Shown here: piece after piece, positions 15,456 to 24,988 of the stretch
How the letters are laid out: every line of letters begins with the position of its first letter
Numbering within the stretch: position 1 is the stretch's first letter
NCBI RefSeq assembly: GCF_022790535.1
Contig: NZ_LOHG01000018.1
Span: forward strand, 1-36,015
DNA: 36,015 nucleotides
Source of the DNA: Pseudomonas maioricensis
GTDB taxonomy: Bacteria > Pseudomonadota > Gammaproteobacteria > Pseudomonadales > Pseudomonadaceae
Direction: 5' to 3'
Notes under the pieces: model-generated
What the model saw: only the letters and a program-made list of their open reading frames with translations
Databases searched by the model: none
Told to the model about the DNA's origin: nothing
Translations under genes and position numbers: made by a program

Positions 15456-16103
15456 AGAGGAGCAATGTCAGAGGCGCGGGGCGATCTTCTTCACTTCATT
15501 GATGTGATGTGATGTAAGGCACACACAACACGACCTTCTATATAGGCACGCGGCTATTCCGGTGATTGAAGTGTGGCAGGCAGTACGGAACCGATGTAGT
15601 GTCCGCGCGGCTGACCAGAGAAAATCTTTCAGGTTCAAAACTATTATCGAACTACACTTGTGATTCATGCAGTATTGTCGGACACTCTGCACTGCCGACA
15701 ATATACAGGCGTCATTCAACCGACTCGCAAGTTATCAAGAACCCAGGCTGACAACCGCCTACACAAAAGATTCAACACGCAGTGACGAGCGGTACACAGA
15801 TAATATAAAAACCTTTAAATACAGCACCTTAAAACAAGTAACGCCCTTCCAGACGCCCTCCGTCAAATTCACCCGAAACCTTTTAAAGACTCATCGATAA
15901 ACCAAAAGTTTCGCCCTGCGAAATTAAACATAAAAAGTGTATATAAATCTTTGCACTCATTGCGAATGCTGCTAATAATCGGCCCTGTTCCGGGAAGCAA
16001 GGCAATGCGCCATATCACACGAAGTGAATAATCATGTCTCCATTCTGATTTAACCCCGGCCCACTAAAACTCATTCGCTAGTTAACTCAAGCGCCCTCCG
16101 GCC
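15456..16103. other. Long AT-rich upstream region of the EPS operon
   Basis: About 650 bases with no convincing gene. The short frames in it lack ribosome sites and recognisable features. It becomes AT-rich between about 15740 and 15990 (for example AAATTAAACATAAAAAGTGT), which fits a promoter and regulatory region for the operon starting near 16104. No operator or sigma-factor site can be named with confidence. Confidence 0.4.
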
Positions 16104-17384
16104 TTGGGTCGGCTACTGTGCGGCGCAATAAATTTGCGCGAGGAGGGCATCATCGCTCGCAGTCATTCAAGGATTAAAGTCCTGTCGATTTTCGGCACGC
16201 GGCCTGAAGCCATCAAGATGGCGCCACTGGTTAAAGCGCTTGCGGCTGAATCAGGTGTCCACTCGCTCATCTGCGTAACGGGCCAGCATCAAAGCATGCT
16301 CAGGCAGGTGATGGATCTGTTCGATCTCACGCCTGACTTCAGCCTCGACGTGATGAAGCCGAATCAGAACCTCAATACGCTAACGGCCTCGCTGTACGAC
16401 GCCATTGATCCGGTGCTGGACATGATCCAGCCAGACCGCGTTCTGGTACATGGCGATACCACCTCAGCCATGGTTGCGGCGATGGCTGCGTTCCACCGGC
16501 GCATCCCGGTCGGCCATGTGGAAGCCGGTCTGCGTACCGGAGACATCCGCTCGCCGTGGCCGGAAGAGATGAACCGCCGCTGTATTGATCTGGGCGCCGA
16601 CCTGTTGTTTGCACCGACGTTTGAGTCGCGCACCAATTTGCTCGGCGAACGCCTGCAAGGCCGCTCCTTCGTCACCGGTAATACCGTGATTGATGCGCTG
16701 CAACTCACTGCAGAGCGCATCAATAAGGACAACGCGCTGCGCGACCGTCTTGATAGCCAGTTTGCCTTTATCAAGCCTGGTCGCAAGGTGCTATTGGTCA
16801 CCGGTCACCGTCGGGAAAACTTCGGCGACGGCTTCCTCGATATCTGTAAAGCCCTGCGCCAGCTGGCCAGCCGCAACGACATTCAGATCGTCTACCCCGT
16901 GCACCTGAACCCCAATGTTCAAGGCCCGGTCAACGAGCATCTGGGCGGTCTGGATAATGTGCACCTGATCGAGCCGCTGGATTACCTGGCGTTCGTGCGC
17001 TTGATGCAGCGTGCTCACGTGATCCTGACCGACTCGGGCGGCGTGCAGGAAGAAGCCCCTTCCCTTGGTAAACCCGTGCTGGTGATGCGCGAAGTGACCG
17101 AGCGGCCGGAAGCGGTTGCCGCTGGCACTGTGCGGTTGGTCGGTACCTCACCTGAATCGATCGTCAACGGCGTGTCCGCGCTCTACGACGACGACCTGCT
17201 GTGGCGTCGCGCTTCCCAGGCAGCCAACCCTTACGGTGACGGCAAGGCCAGCTCGCGGATCGTCGACGTCTTGCTGGGCAGACCCATGCATGAGTTTGTG
17301 GTGGGCAAGCCACCGCGCGACATCGACATCCCACGGGTCATTACCCATACCGCCCTGAACCATCCGGTATCCACATTCCAATAA
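16104..17384 (+). CDS. wecB: UDP-N-acetylglucosamine 2-epimerase (non-hydrolysing)
   Basis: It converts UDP-GlcNAc to UDP-ManNAc in the cytoplasm. Family signatures are all present: KVLSIFGTRPEAIKMAPL, the VHGDTTS loop, HVEAGLRTGD, PEEMNRR, VTGHRRENFG, and LTDSGGVQEEAPSLGKPVL with RE.TERPEA for UDP-sugar binding. The catalytic D, two E and H residues known for WecB fall in HGD, HVEAG, PEE and GHRREN. The start is unclear: the frame opens at a TTG (16104) without a ribosome site, while a strong AGGAGG (16141-16146) is followed by ATC ATC rather than ATG. It heads the EPS operon, 40 bases before the BcsB-like gene, and probably supplies UDP-ManNAc to the NfrB-like transferase. Confidence 0.9.
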   Translation: MGRLLCGAINLREEGIIARSHSRIKVLSIFGTRPEAIKMAPLVKALAAESGVHSLICVTGQHQSMLRQVMDLFDLTPDFSLDVMKPNQNLNTLTASLYDAIDPVLDMIQPDRVLVHGDTTSAMVAAMAAFHRRIPVGHVEAGLRTGDIRSPWPEEMNRRCIDLGADLLFAPTFESRTNLLGERLQGRSFVTGNTVIDALQLTAERINKDNALRDRLDSQFAFIKPGRKVLLVTGHRRENFGDGFLDICKALRQLASRNDIQIVYPVHLNPNVQGPVNEHLGGLDNVHLIEPLDYLAFVRLMQRAHVILTDSGGVQEEAPSLGKPVLVMREVTERPEAVAAGTVRLVGTSPESIVNGVSALYDDDLLWRRASQAANPYGDGKASSRIVDVLLGRPMHEFVVGKPPRDIDIPRVITHTALNHPVSTFQ

Positions 17385-17424
17385 ACATTAAACATTCGCC
17401 CCCAACAACCCGAGATCTGCCTGA

Positions 17425-19635
17425 ATGAAGTCTTCCGTTGCCACCCAATCGGGCGCGCTCAGCGCCCTTGCCTGTGGCGTGAGCCTGCTCGCGCTCGTGC
17501 CTAACTTTGCCCTGGCCGCTGACAGCCCGCTCACTCAGGCGATCAATCGGTTGAACACTGATACCCAACAGCAGCGCGAAATTCGCCTGAGTGATCTGGG
17601 TATCGATACGCCGATCATCCTCGGCTCCACCGATTCGCGGCGCGAGCTGTATCTGCCGGTTCCGGCCGGGGTACCGCTGACTGACGCGACCTTGCAGTTC
17701 GATGCCAGTTACCTGAATGGTGAAGGCGGACGCAACACCATGCTGTTGTCGCTGGATGGCTACCCGGTGCGTGCAGAAGGCCTGACTGAACCGCAAGGAA
17801 GTGCCAATGCCACGTTGGGCGTCGACAAGGCCGCACGCGACAGCGGTTCGGTGCGGCTGGGCGTTGCCTGGTCGTCGATTGTTTCGCGCGTGCTGTGTGA
17901 AGACGAACGCGTTATCGGCAACGTATTGCGCATCGACCCGAGCACCCGCCTGACCTACAGCTATAACGCCAACGATCTGCAGGATATCGGCGCAGCGTGG
18001 AACGCCCTGCCCGGCAAGCCAGGCATCATGGTTGCTCCTGGCAGTTTGTCTGCTGAAAGTTACGACGCCGCCTGGCGAATAGGCGTGGCGCTGGAGCGCA
18101 TCGGTAAATACGCACGCATCCTGCCCTTCCCTGCCTTGCAGGACAGTGTCGACCTGAGCGCGCTGCGTGTTCCCGCTGAGCTGCTGAATATTCCCGCGTT
18201 TGCCAGCCTCAATGGCAAAGGCACGCAAACCCTGAGCGACCCGGCACAAATCGGTGCGTTGCTGGTGTTGGGCCAGACGCCGAACGTGCAGGCAGACCTG
18301 GCGATCAATGATCCGCAACTGCTCAAGGCAATCAACGAATCGCTGGACGCTTTGCATACTCAGATTCAAGGCCGCGATGCAGCGGCTGCCGATGCGCTGA
18401 ACCAGTGGCGTGAGCGCCACATCAACGCAGGCCAGAAAACCGGCAAAGACAACGTACGCCTGGCCTTGCTGGGCAGCCGTCCGATGCTGATGATTGCCCC
18501 CGACGCCACCACCAAAGCGCTGACGATGTTCAGCTCGGCGTGGAACAAACTGGCTCGTACTCGCCAGTTGGCCATCAGCGAAGCGCAAGCCCCGCTGGAC
18601 ACCGATGGCCGTGTAGCGCTGTCGCGACTGGGCGGCGAGCCGGGCACCATCGACGTGTTGGCCAAGGCCGACTGGAGTGCTTCGTTCCCGCTGGGCGCCG
18701 TCGCCTATGACGGGCGCTTGCCAGTCAAGGCGGTGATTGATGTCTCTGCTGCGCCGGGTGCTTCGGACACGGCCCCTGTCGCCTCGCTGTTCCTCAATGA
18801 CTACCTGATTGGCGCGCAGCAGCTGGAAGCCAATGGCGAGAAACAACGCATTGAAGCGCGCATCCCGCGTTATGCCCTGGGTTCGACCAACGTGCTGCGC
18901 GTTTCCTTCCAGCGCCAGCCGGTCAGCGACCGTTGCCTGGAAACCCCTCAGGCGTTCCCGGTTGCAGTACGCCCGACCAGCCACATCGTGCTGGAGAAAA
19001 CCACGCCGAGCGATGACTTCGCAGGCATGGCCGCACGTTTCGCGGTGGACACTCAAGTGTTGGTACCACAAGCCTGGCTGGATCACCCGGCCAGCAGTTT
19101 GCCGCAGGTGATTTCGGTGGCCAGCGCCAGCGGTGTTTCACCATTGCGGGCACAGCTGAAAGTCAGCGCCGACCCGAAAGCCGCGGTCACGCCTGACAAA
19201 TCCTTCCTCGCCTTCGCCCTGCCGATCAAAGACAGCAAACAGGCCGTGCAAGTTGATGATCAAGGTCGTCTGCGCATCAACCACAAGGATCAGGTCCTGC
19301 TGGACGTGACTCAGTTGAATAACCTCGCTTCCCTGCAAGTGGTCGAGTCCGGCAGACAGCACGGTCTGGTTTATCAGACGCTGGGCGCTGACGCACCGCA
19401 GTTCGCCAAGCCGATTCTGCTGACCCGTGGCGACACGAGCATTCTGGGTAGCAACGGCGCGCTGACCACCGTAGACAGCAAAGACCCGAACGGCAGCCAG
19501 ATGATCGATGATGACGAGCCAAAAGGTCTGGACGCATGGCGCACGCCTTCCCTGCTCTGGCTGATCCCGGGCGGCATCCTGTTGTTCCTCGTATTGTTGC
19601 TGGCTGGCCGTAGCGCCCGTCGCAATCGCCAGTAA
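17425..19635 (+). CDS. BcsB-like periplasmic glycan synthase partner protein
   Basis: A 736-residue protein with an N-terminal signal peptide (cleavage near ALA/ADS), a large periplasmic body and one C-terminal membrane anchor (about residues 707-728, LLWLIPGGILLFLVLLLAG) followed by basic residues. The layout and segments such as LGIDTPIILGSTDSRRELYL, P....L..A.L.....YL, NDLQDIGAAWNALPGKPGI and LLNDYLIGAQQLE match BcsB, the periplasmic subunit that docks on the cellulose synthase BcsA. Here the neighbour is an NfrB-like transferase, not BcsA, so it probably guides or stabilises a different polymer emerging from that enzyme. It lies 12 bases before the transferase gene. Confidence 0.75.
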   Translation: MKSSVATQSGALSALACGVSLLALVPNFALAADSPLTQAINRLNTDTQQQREIRLSDLGIDTPIILGSTDSRRELYLPVPAGVPLTDATLQFDASYLNGEGGRNTMLLSLDGYPVRAEGLTEPQGSANATLGVDKAARDSGSVRLGVAWSSIVSRVLCEDERVIGNVLRIDPSTRLTYSYNANDLQDIGAAWNALPGKPGIMVAPGSLSAESYDAAWRIGVALERIGKYARILPFPALQDSVDLSALRVPAELLNIPAFASLNGKGTQTLSDPAQIGALLVLGQTPNVQADLAINDPQLLKAINESLDALHTQIQGRDAAAADALNQWRERHINAGQKTGKDNVRLALLGSRPMLMIAPDATTKALTMFSSAWNKLARTRQLAISEAQAPLDTDGRVALSRLGGEPGTIDVLAKADWSASFPLGAVAYDGRLPVKAVIDVSAAPGASDTAPVASLFLNDYLIGAQQLEANGEKQRIEARIPRYALGSTNVLRVSFQRQPVSDRCLETPQAFPVAVRPTSHIVLEKTTPSDDFAGMAARFAVDTQVLVPQAWLDHPASSLPQVISVASASGVSPLRAQLKVSADPKAAVTPDKSFLAFALPIKDSKQAVQVDDQGRLRINHKDQVLLDVTQLNNLASLQVVESGRQHGLVYQTLGADAPQFAKPILLTRGDTSILGSNGALTTVDSKDPNGSQMIDDDEPKGLDAWRTPSLLWLIPGGILLFLVLLLAGRSARRNRQ

Positions 19636-19647
19636 CGGGAACCTGAG

Positions 19648-21762
19648 ATGACGTCGCTTTATTGGCCCTACTGGCTGGCCCACTACTACAGCTTCCTGGA
19701 AGTCGCGACGATTGTGGTCGCCATACTGATCCTGATTTCCAGCCTGGACGATCTGTTCATTGACCTGTGGTACTGGTCTCGCCGGATATTCCGCAGCTTC
19801 ACTGCCGGGCGCAAATACCGCCCGCTGACCGCCGAGCAATTGGTCGCCCGGGATGAGCAGCCCCTGGCGATCATGGTCCCGGCGTGGCTGGAATACGACG
19901 TCATCGCCCCCATGATCGAAAACATGGTGTCGACGCTGGATTACCAGAACTACGTGGTGTTTGTCGGCACCTACATCAACGACCAGCGCACCATCGACGA
20001 AGTCGAACGTATGCGTCGCCGTTACAAGCAGTTGCACCGTGTAGAAGTCCCGCACGCCGGGCCGACCTGCAAAGCTGACTGCCTGAACTGGGTGATTCAG
20101 GCGATTTTCCTGCACGAGAAAACCCAAGGCATAACCTTCGCCGGAGTGGTGTTGCACGACAGTGAAGACGTGCTGCACCCGCTGGAATTGCGCCTGTTCA
20201 ATTACCTGCTGCCGCGCAAGGACATGATTCAACTGCCCGTGGTTTCGCTTGAGCGCAACTGGTACGAATGGGTCGCGGGCACCTACATGGACGAGTTTGC
20301 CGAATGGCACGGCAAAGACCTGGTGGTGCGCGAAAGCATGAGTGACACCGTGCCTTCCGCCGGTGTCGGCACTTGTTTCTCCCACCGGGCGCTACGTGTG
20401 CTGGCCGGGGAAACCCAGAACATGCCGTTCAACACCGATAGCCTCACCGAGGACTACGATGTAGGCGCGCGCCTGGCAAAAGTCGGCATGAACGCGATCT
20501 TCGTGCGCTTCCCGGTGGAGTACCGGGTGCTGCGTAAATCGTGGTTCAGAAAGCCTTACGAGTCGACCCTGAAAATGCCCCTGTGCGTACGGGAGTTTTT
20601 CCCCGATACGTTCCGCACCGCGTTTCGCCAGAAAGCTCGCTGGACACTGGGCATCGGCCTGCAAGGTTGGGAACAGATGGGCTGGAACGGCTCGCTGGCC
20701 AACCGTTATCTGTTGTTTCGTGACCGCAAAGGCATCATTACCGCTTTCGTCAGCATCATTGCGTACCTGATTCTGGTGCAACTGCTGGCGTTGATCATCC
20801 TGCGCCAGAGCGGCTTGTGGAATACGAGCTTCCCTACCCCGTTTGAAACCAATGGCTTCATCAAATACCTGTTGCTGGCCAACGGTATCGCCCTGGCCTG
20901 GCGCGTCATTCACCGCTGCTATTTCACTGGCGTTCTGTACGGCTGGCAGCATGCATTGCTGTCCATCCCCCGCATGGTCGTCGGTAACTTCGTCAACTTC
21001 ATGGCCGCCTCCCGCGCCTGGAAGATGTTTATCGTTGGCAAGGTCATGAACCGCAAGCTGGTCTGGGATAAAACCATGCACGACTTCCCGTCCACCGATC
21101 TGGTGGCGGTAGCGCCGCGCAAACTGGGCAGCGTGCTGTTGTCATGGCAGGCCATCAACGACAGCAACCTGCAGAGTGCACTGGCTGAACAGCAGACTCG
21201 CCAGTTGCCACTGGGGCGGATCCTGCTCAACAACGGCTGGCTGGATGATGAAACCCTGGCCGAAGCCATCGCGTTCCAGAACGACTTGCCGCGTGTGTTC
21301 GACGTCGCGTCGAAGGCCGGACTTGCAGCACCCGTATTAGCCGACGAGTTTGCCCTGCGCTGGCGTGTCGTACCGCTGGGCCTGAGCCCTGAGGGTCGTC
21401 CACAAGTTGCCGTGGCCAGCCCGTTGTCAGTTGAAGGGCTGGAAGAGATCAGCACCGAGCTGGGCAGCGAGCCTGTGCAATTGATTGCCCGGGAAAGCGA
21501 AATCATCAGCCAGTTGCGTCAACTCGATGCCTCCGATGACCGTGCATTGCCACACGCCAGTGCGCCGCTGCTGGGTGATCTGCTGATCGAAATGGGTCTG
21601 CTGGATCGCACTGTATTCAACAACGCGATGCTGCATTACAAACCGCAGCAACACGGCCGTATCGGCGATTATCTGGTGGATATCGGCGTACTGCCGAGGG
21701 CTACCATCGAACAGGCGGTCGCTCGCCAGCACAGCCATTATCAGCCGGAGCCGACATTATGA
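19648..21762 (+). CDS. nfrB: NfrB-like inner-membrane glycosyltransferase with tandem MshEN domains
   Basis: A 704-residue family 2 processive glycosyltransferase. One membrane helix (about 15-33) precedes the GT core with LAIMVPAWLEY, the DSED motif (171-174), TEDYDVG (267-269 TED) and a QKARW acceptor-site motif (328-332). Further membrane helices lie near 365-385, 407-425 and 430-450. The C-terminal part holds two MshEN-type pairs: 24-residue motifs at 492-515 and 521-544 separated by five residues, and a second pair at about 640-695 ending RATIEQAVARQ. MshEN motifs bind c-di-GMP. In E. coli, NfrB makes an N-acetylmannosamine glycan in response to c-di-GMP. The same role is inferred here from the adjoining epimerase. 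The gene ends in an ATGA overlap with the next. Confidence 0.85.
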   Translation: MTSLYWPYWLAHYYSFLEVATIVVAILILISSLDDLFIDLWYWSRRIFRSFTAGRKYRPLTAEQLVARDEQPLAIMVPAWLEYDVIAPMIENMVSTLDYQNYVVFVGTYINDQRTIDEVERMRRRYKQLHRVEVPHAGPTCKADCLNWVIQAIFLHEKTQGITFAGVVLHDSEDVLHPLELRLFNYLLPRKDMIQLPVVSLERNWYEWVAGTYMDEFAEWHGKDLVVRESMSDTVPSAGVGTCFSHRALRVLAGETQNMPFNTDSLTEDYDVGARLAKVGMNAIFVRFPVEYRVLRKSWFRKPYESTLKMPLCVREFFPDTFRTAFRQKARWTLGIGLQGWEQMGWNGSLANRYLLFRDRKGIITAFVSIIAYLILVQLLALIILRQSGLWNTSFPTPFETNGFIKYLLLANGIALAWRVIHRCYFTGVLYGWQHALLSIPRMVVGNFVNFMAASRAWKMFIVGKVMNRKLVWDKTMHDFPSTDLVAVAPRKLGSVLLSWQAINDSNLQSALAEQQTRQLPLGRILLNNGWLDDETLAEAIAFQNDLPRVFDVASKAGLAAPVLADEFALRWRVVPLGLSPEGRPQVAVASPLSVEGLEEISTELGSEPVQLIARESEIISQLRQLDASDDRALPHASAPLLGDLLIEMGLLDRTVFNNAMLHYKPQQHGRIGDYLVDIGVLPRATIEQAVARQHSHYQPEPTL

Positions 21763-24326
21763 GACGCTCTCTGCTGAGCCTGATGGTCGCGGGCGCAAGC
21801 CTGCTGCCCGCATTAAGCTACGGCGAAACGCTGCCTCTGCCGTTGACCGGTCCGGCTTATCAAACCGCCAACGAAGCCTACAGCGCTTACGATCGCAAAG
21901 ATTACGACCTGGCGATTGCCAAGGCGCGCGAGGCGTTGCGTCAGCGTGCCGACGTAACCCGGTTGAACCGGCTGATCGAACTGGCGGAACGTGACAAGGA
22001 CATGCGCGATAATCCGCGTCGCTATCCAAACGCGCGCCAGTCCCCCGGCTTCGCGGCCGCTGCTCAAGCGTTTAAAGCGTACGACCGCGATGACTTCGGT
22101 GTTGCGGCGCAGTCCGCTCGCAAAGCCATCGCCGTGGCCCCCAAACGCATGGATTATCGGTTGTTGCTGATCGAATCCTTGCAGCGCCAACAGCATCTGG
22201 TCGAAGCCGATCAGGCAACCACCGAAGCGCTGCGGGTCTTCCCGGATGACGACGCGTTGTTGATGCGCCGCGAGGCCATTCGCCGTCAGATCGCTGCACC
22301 GCTGGCCATTGCCGGTTATCGCGCGCTGGAACAGAACAACCTGCCAGAAGCCGTGAATCAAGCCCGCCGAGCAGTCGGCTGGGCTCCGGAAATCGCTGCT
22401 AACCAGCAACTGTTGATCAGCGCCCTGCTCGCCTCCCGGGACTATCCCGCAGCCGAACAGGCCGCAACCGGTGCACTGGCACAGGACGACGGCGAAATTG
22501 CACCGTGGGTGCTGCGCAGCTATGCACTGGACCGTCAGGGTAAAACTCAAGCAGCGCAGGCAGACTTGAATCAAGCGCTGGCCATTGAAGGTTTGCTGGA
22601 TTCCGAGGAGCGCGAGATTCGTTTCTTCGCAGCGGATCTGGCGCTGGCCAGCGGCAATCCACAACAAGCGCTCGACCAGTTGCAACAACTGAAGCCAGAC
22701 GAGGGTGGCGAAGTCGCCCGTCGTCGTGCCGCTGCGCAGGTGGTGGTACGCCAGCAAAGCAAAGGCCTGAAAACCGCCGTGCGCTTCCCTGCCCCGGCAT
22801 TGAACTGTCAGGAAAGCGCCTTCGGCCTGATCTGCGATATCTGGCCAGGCAACCAGCGCGATGCGGGAACCGACACTGCCGTGCAAGCTTACGCCGCATT
22901 GGCCCGCAAGGACTCGGCTTCGGCCGCCGCCCTCGCCCGCGAGGCTATTCGCCGCGCGCCGCAAAACCCGGCTTATCGCAGCTTGCTGGTCAGTGCTTTG
23001 ACTGAACAAAAACGTCTACCGGAAGCGATTGATGCGGCCAGTGAAGGCATTGCCGCCAACGGCGACGATGCCCGCCTGCTGGCTCAACGTGGTTGGCTGC
23101 GCCAACAAACCGGAGATGATTCCGGGGCGCGCAAAGACTTCACCCAGGCCTTGGCGCTCGGCAGCCTGCCGACGTATGAAGAAGCCAGCCTTTACGCGGC
23201 GCTGGGTCAGCGCCGGACGGCACGTGAGCGCTTGCAGCAAGCCCGTGATGCAGGCGAGCTGGAAGGCATGAGCAATCTGCAGGTGGCTTATCTCTCGGTA
23301 CAGGCCGGTGACGACGAGGCGGCACATGACTCGTTTCGCAAGGCGGACACCGAGGCGCCACTGCCGCCAACCGCCACTCAGGATGCGGCGTACAACGCCA
23401 TGCGCGTCAATGATGACGAGCAAGCGGTCGGTTACTTCAAGCGCGTGATCGACGCGAAAAACTCCGGTGAGCTGGAGATGCCTGCTCAGCAGCTGTTTGA
23501 TACCCGCCGAGCCGTGGCCGACGTGTCGCGCACCTGGGGCCTGATCAGCACCACGAGCTATCGCGGCAACAGCTCCAGCAGCGGCTTGAGCTCAGCACCG
23601 AGTACCGGCAGCAATGGCAACGGTGGAAGTGGTGGCAGCAGCAATGACAGCCTGCAGAACAGTACCGAACTGTCATGGCGCCCACTGGGTTATCGCAACG
23701 CACGCTTCGTCGAGCTTTACGGACGAATCACCGACACCTTGTGGGCCAGGAACAGCGACTCCGACACCGGCCTCGACGCACTGCAAGGCGCGCTCGGCGT
23801 ACGGGTCAAACCGTTCTCGTCGCTGAACGTGATGGCGGCTGCGGAACGAACCTTTCCGATCGGTTCCTCAAACGTCGACGGGGACTGGCTGCTGCGTCTG
23901 GGTTACGGCTCCAGCATCGGCACCGACCTGCGGGTCGACACGCCAAGCTGGTGGACCTCGCAGTTGTTCGCCGAAGCCGGTCACTACGTCAACGATTCGC
24001 GCAATTACTTCAACAGCGAATGGCAAGGCGGCCGCAGCTACGCCATCGGCGGTACTGGCTCGCGTTGGGTCACCTTTCCGCATGTGGTGGCCGCTTACGA
24101 CTACGACTCGAAGATGAACAGCAAAACCGGTGCAGATGGCCGCGCTGATTATTCGTCGGGCCACGCGGCAGGCGTTGGTGTGGGTAATAACGTGCGCTAC
24201 TGGTTCCGCGAAGACGCTTACAACGCGCCCCGCTCCTACGTGGATTTTTCTCTGCAATATCGAGTGAAGGTGTCTGGCGATGACCGCGCCAAAGGCGTGT
24301 TTGCTCGACTGACTTACTCTTACTGA
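21759..24326 (+). CDS. nfrA: NfrA-like TPR outer membrane glycan exporter
   Basis: An 855-residue protein: signal peptide (cleavage near SYG/ET), then many TPR-type helical repeats from about residue 25 to 570 (A..AY..YDRKDYDLAIAKAREA, PAYRSLLVSALTEQKRLPEA). A Ser/Gly-rich linker follows near 600-630 (TGSNGNGGSGGSSNDS), then a beta-barrel-like C-terminus (about 640-855) ending in the aromatic strand GVFARLTYSY. This matches NfrA, the N4-phage adsorption protein A and export pore of the NfrB glycan. It is translationally coupled to nfrB (ATGA). It should bridge the periplasm and release the polymer at the surface. Confidence 0.8.
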   Translation: MRRSLLSLMVAGASLLPALSYGETLPLPLTGPAYQTANEAYSAYDRKDYDLAIAKAREALRQRADVTRLNRLIELAERDKDMRDNPRRYPNARQSPGFAAAAQAFKAYDRDDFGVAAQSARKAIAVAPKRMDYRLLLIESLQRQQHLVEADQATTEALRVFPDDDALLMRREAIRRQIAAPLAIAGYRALEQNNLPEAVNQARRAVGWAPEIAANQQLLISALLASRDYPAAEQAATGALAQDDGEIAPWVLRSYALDRQGKTQAAQADLNQALAIEGLLDSEEREIRFFAADLALASGNPQQALDQLQQLKPDEGGEVARRRAAAQVVVRQQSKGLKTAVRFPAPALNCQESAFGLICDIWPGNQRDAGTDTAVQAYAALARKDSASAAALAREAIRRAPQNPAYRSLLVSALTEQKRLPEAIDAASEGIAANGDDARLLAQRGWLRQQTGDDSGARKDFTQALALGSLPTYEEASLYAALGQRRTARERLQQARDAGELEGMSNLQVAYLSVQAGDDEAAHDSFRKADTEAPLPPTATQDAAYNAMRVNDDEQAVGYFKRVIDAKNSGELEMPAQQLFDTRRAVADVSRTWGLISTTSYRGNSSSSGLSSAPSTGSNGNGGSGGSSNDSLQNSTELSWRPLGYRNARFVELYGRITDTLWARNSDSDTGLDALQGALGVRVKPFSSLNVMAAAERTFPIGSSNVDGDWLLRLGYGSSIGTDLRVDTPSWWTSQLFAEAGHYVNDSRNYFNSEWQGGRSYAIGGTGSRWVTFPHVVAAYDYDSKMNSKTGADGRADYSSGHAAGVGVGNNVRYWFREDAYNAPRSYVDFSLQYRVKVSGDDRAKGVFARLTYSY

Positions 24327-24334
24327 GGACTGAT

Positions 24335-24988
24335 ATGTACCCTCGAATCTGCTTGTGGCTGGGCATGAGTCTGGCTGCCACCTCGGCCCAGGCCGCGTCT
24401 GAAATCGCTCAGTTGTATGAATCAAAACTGCCGGAAGGCTCTGCCTGGGTCCGGGTGGTCAATCCATCCGACAGCACCCTGCAGGTACGCATTGATCAGG
24501 GCGCTAGCTTCAACCTGTCCGCGCAATCGACACTGGCCAGCCCGTTTCAGGTAGTCGATGGCCGTCAGCCCTTACGCCTGACGGTGAATGGCCGTGAGAT
24601 AAAAGACCTCAAGGCTCCAGCCAACGCTTTTGTCACGCTGATCCTCGACAGCAACCCCGCCGCAGCTCCACGGTTGGTGGTTGACCCGCCTGTGCGCGGC
24701 AAGGACTTGCGTGCCGAGCTGAACCTTTACAACCTGAGCAACGGCTGCGAAAAGGCGGATGTCAAACTGGCCAACGGCTCCAGCGTGTTCAGCCAGGTGC
24801 CACTCAAGGGCCAGGCGCAGCGCACCATCAATCCGGTGCAAGCGACCCTGATTGCCAGTTGTGGTCAGAGCGCCAGCCTGCCGTTCAAACTGGAACCGTT
24901 CAAGGCCGGTGATCGCTATAGCCTGTTTCTGATCGGCTCGGGCCAGACGCCGCGTCTGGTCGGCCTCGTCGATCAGACTGCGCCATGA
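24335..24988 (+). CDS. AlgF-like periplasmic O-acetylation protein
   Basis: A 217-residue secreted protein (signal cleavage near AQA/ASE) beginning IAQLYESKLPEGSAWVRVVN, the characteristic LY....P.GSA.VR..N start of AlgF. Two beta-rich domains follow, with a cysteine in NLSNGCEKADVKLANG and another in IASCGQSASLPF. AlgF is a periplasmic adaptor needed for alginate O-acetylation together with AlgI, AlgJ and AlgX. Here it lies between an NfrA-like exporter and an AlgJ-like enzyme, so it probably serves acetylation of this operon's polymer. GAGG precedes the ATG. It overlaps the next gene by four bases. Confidence 0.7.
   Translation: MYPRICLWLGMSLAATSAQAASEIAQLYESKLPEGSAWVRVVNPSDSTLQVRIDQGASFNLSAQSTLASPFQVVDGRQPLRLTVNGREIKDLKAPANAFVTLILDSNPAAAPRLVVDPPVRGKDLRAELNLYNLSNGCEKADVKLANGSSVFSQVPLKGQAQRTINPVQATLIASCGQSASLPFKLEPFKAGDRYSLFLIGSGQTPRLVGLVDQTAP

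Noticed and set aside
15468..15719. 83-codon minus-strand open frame upstream of the EPS operon
   Set aside because: No ribosome site, no domain and cysteine/histidine-rich random composition; not reported as a gene.
17341..19086. 581-codon minus-strand open frame opposite the BcsB-like gene (also 19138-20385 and 21813-23009)
   Set aside because: Antisense shadows common in GC-rich genes; the translations are rich in R, Q, H and V without motifs.
17425..21762. Cellulose (bcs/wss) operon
   Set aside because: There is a BcsB-like gene, but the transferase is NfrB-like with MshEN modules rather than BcsA with PilZ, and bcsC, bcsZ and bcsQ are absent.
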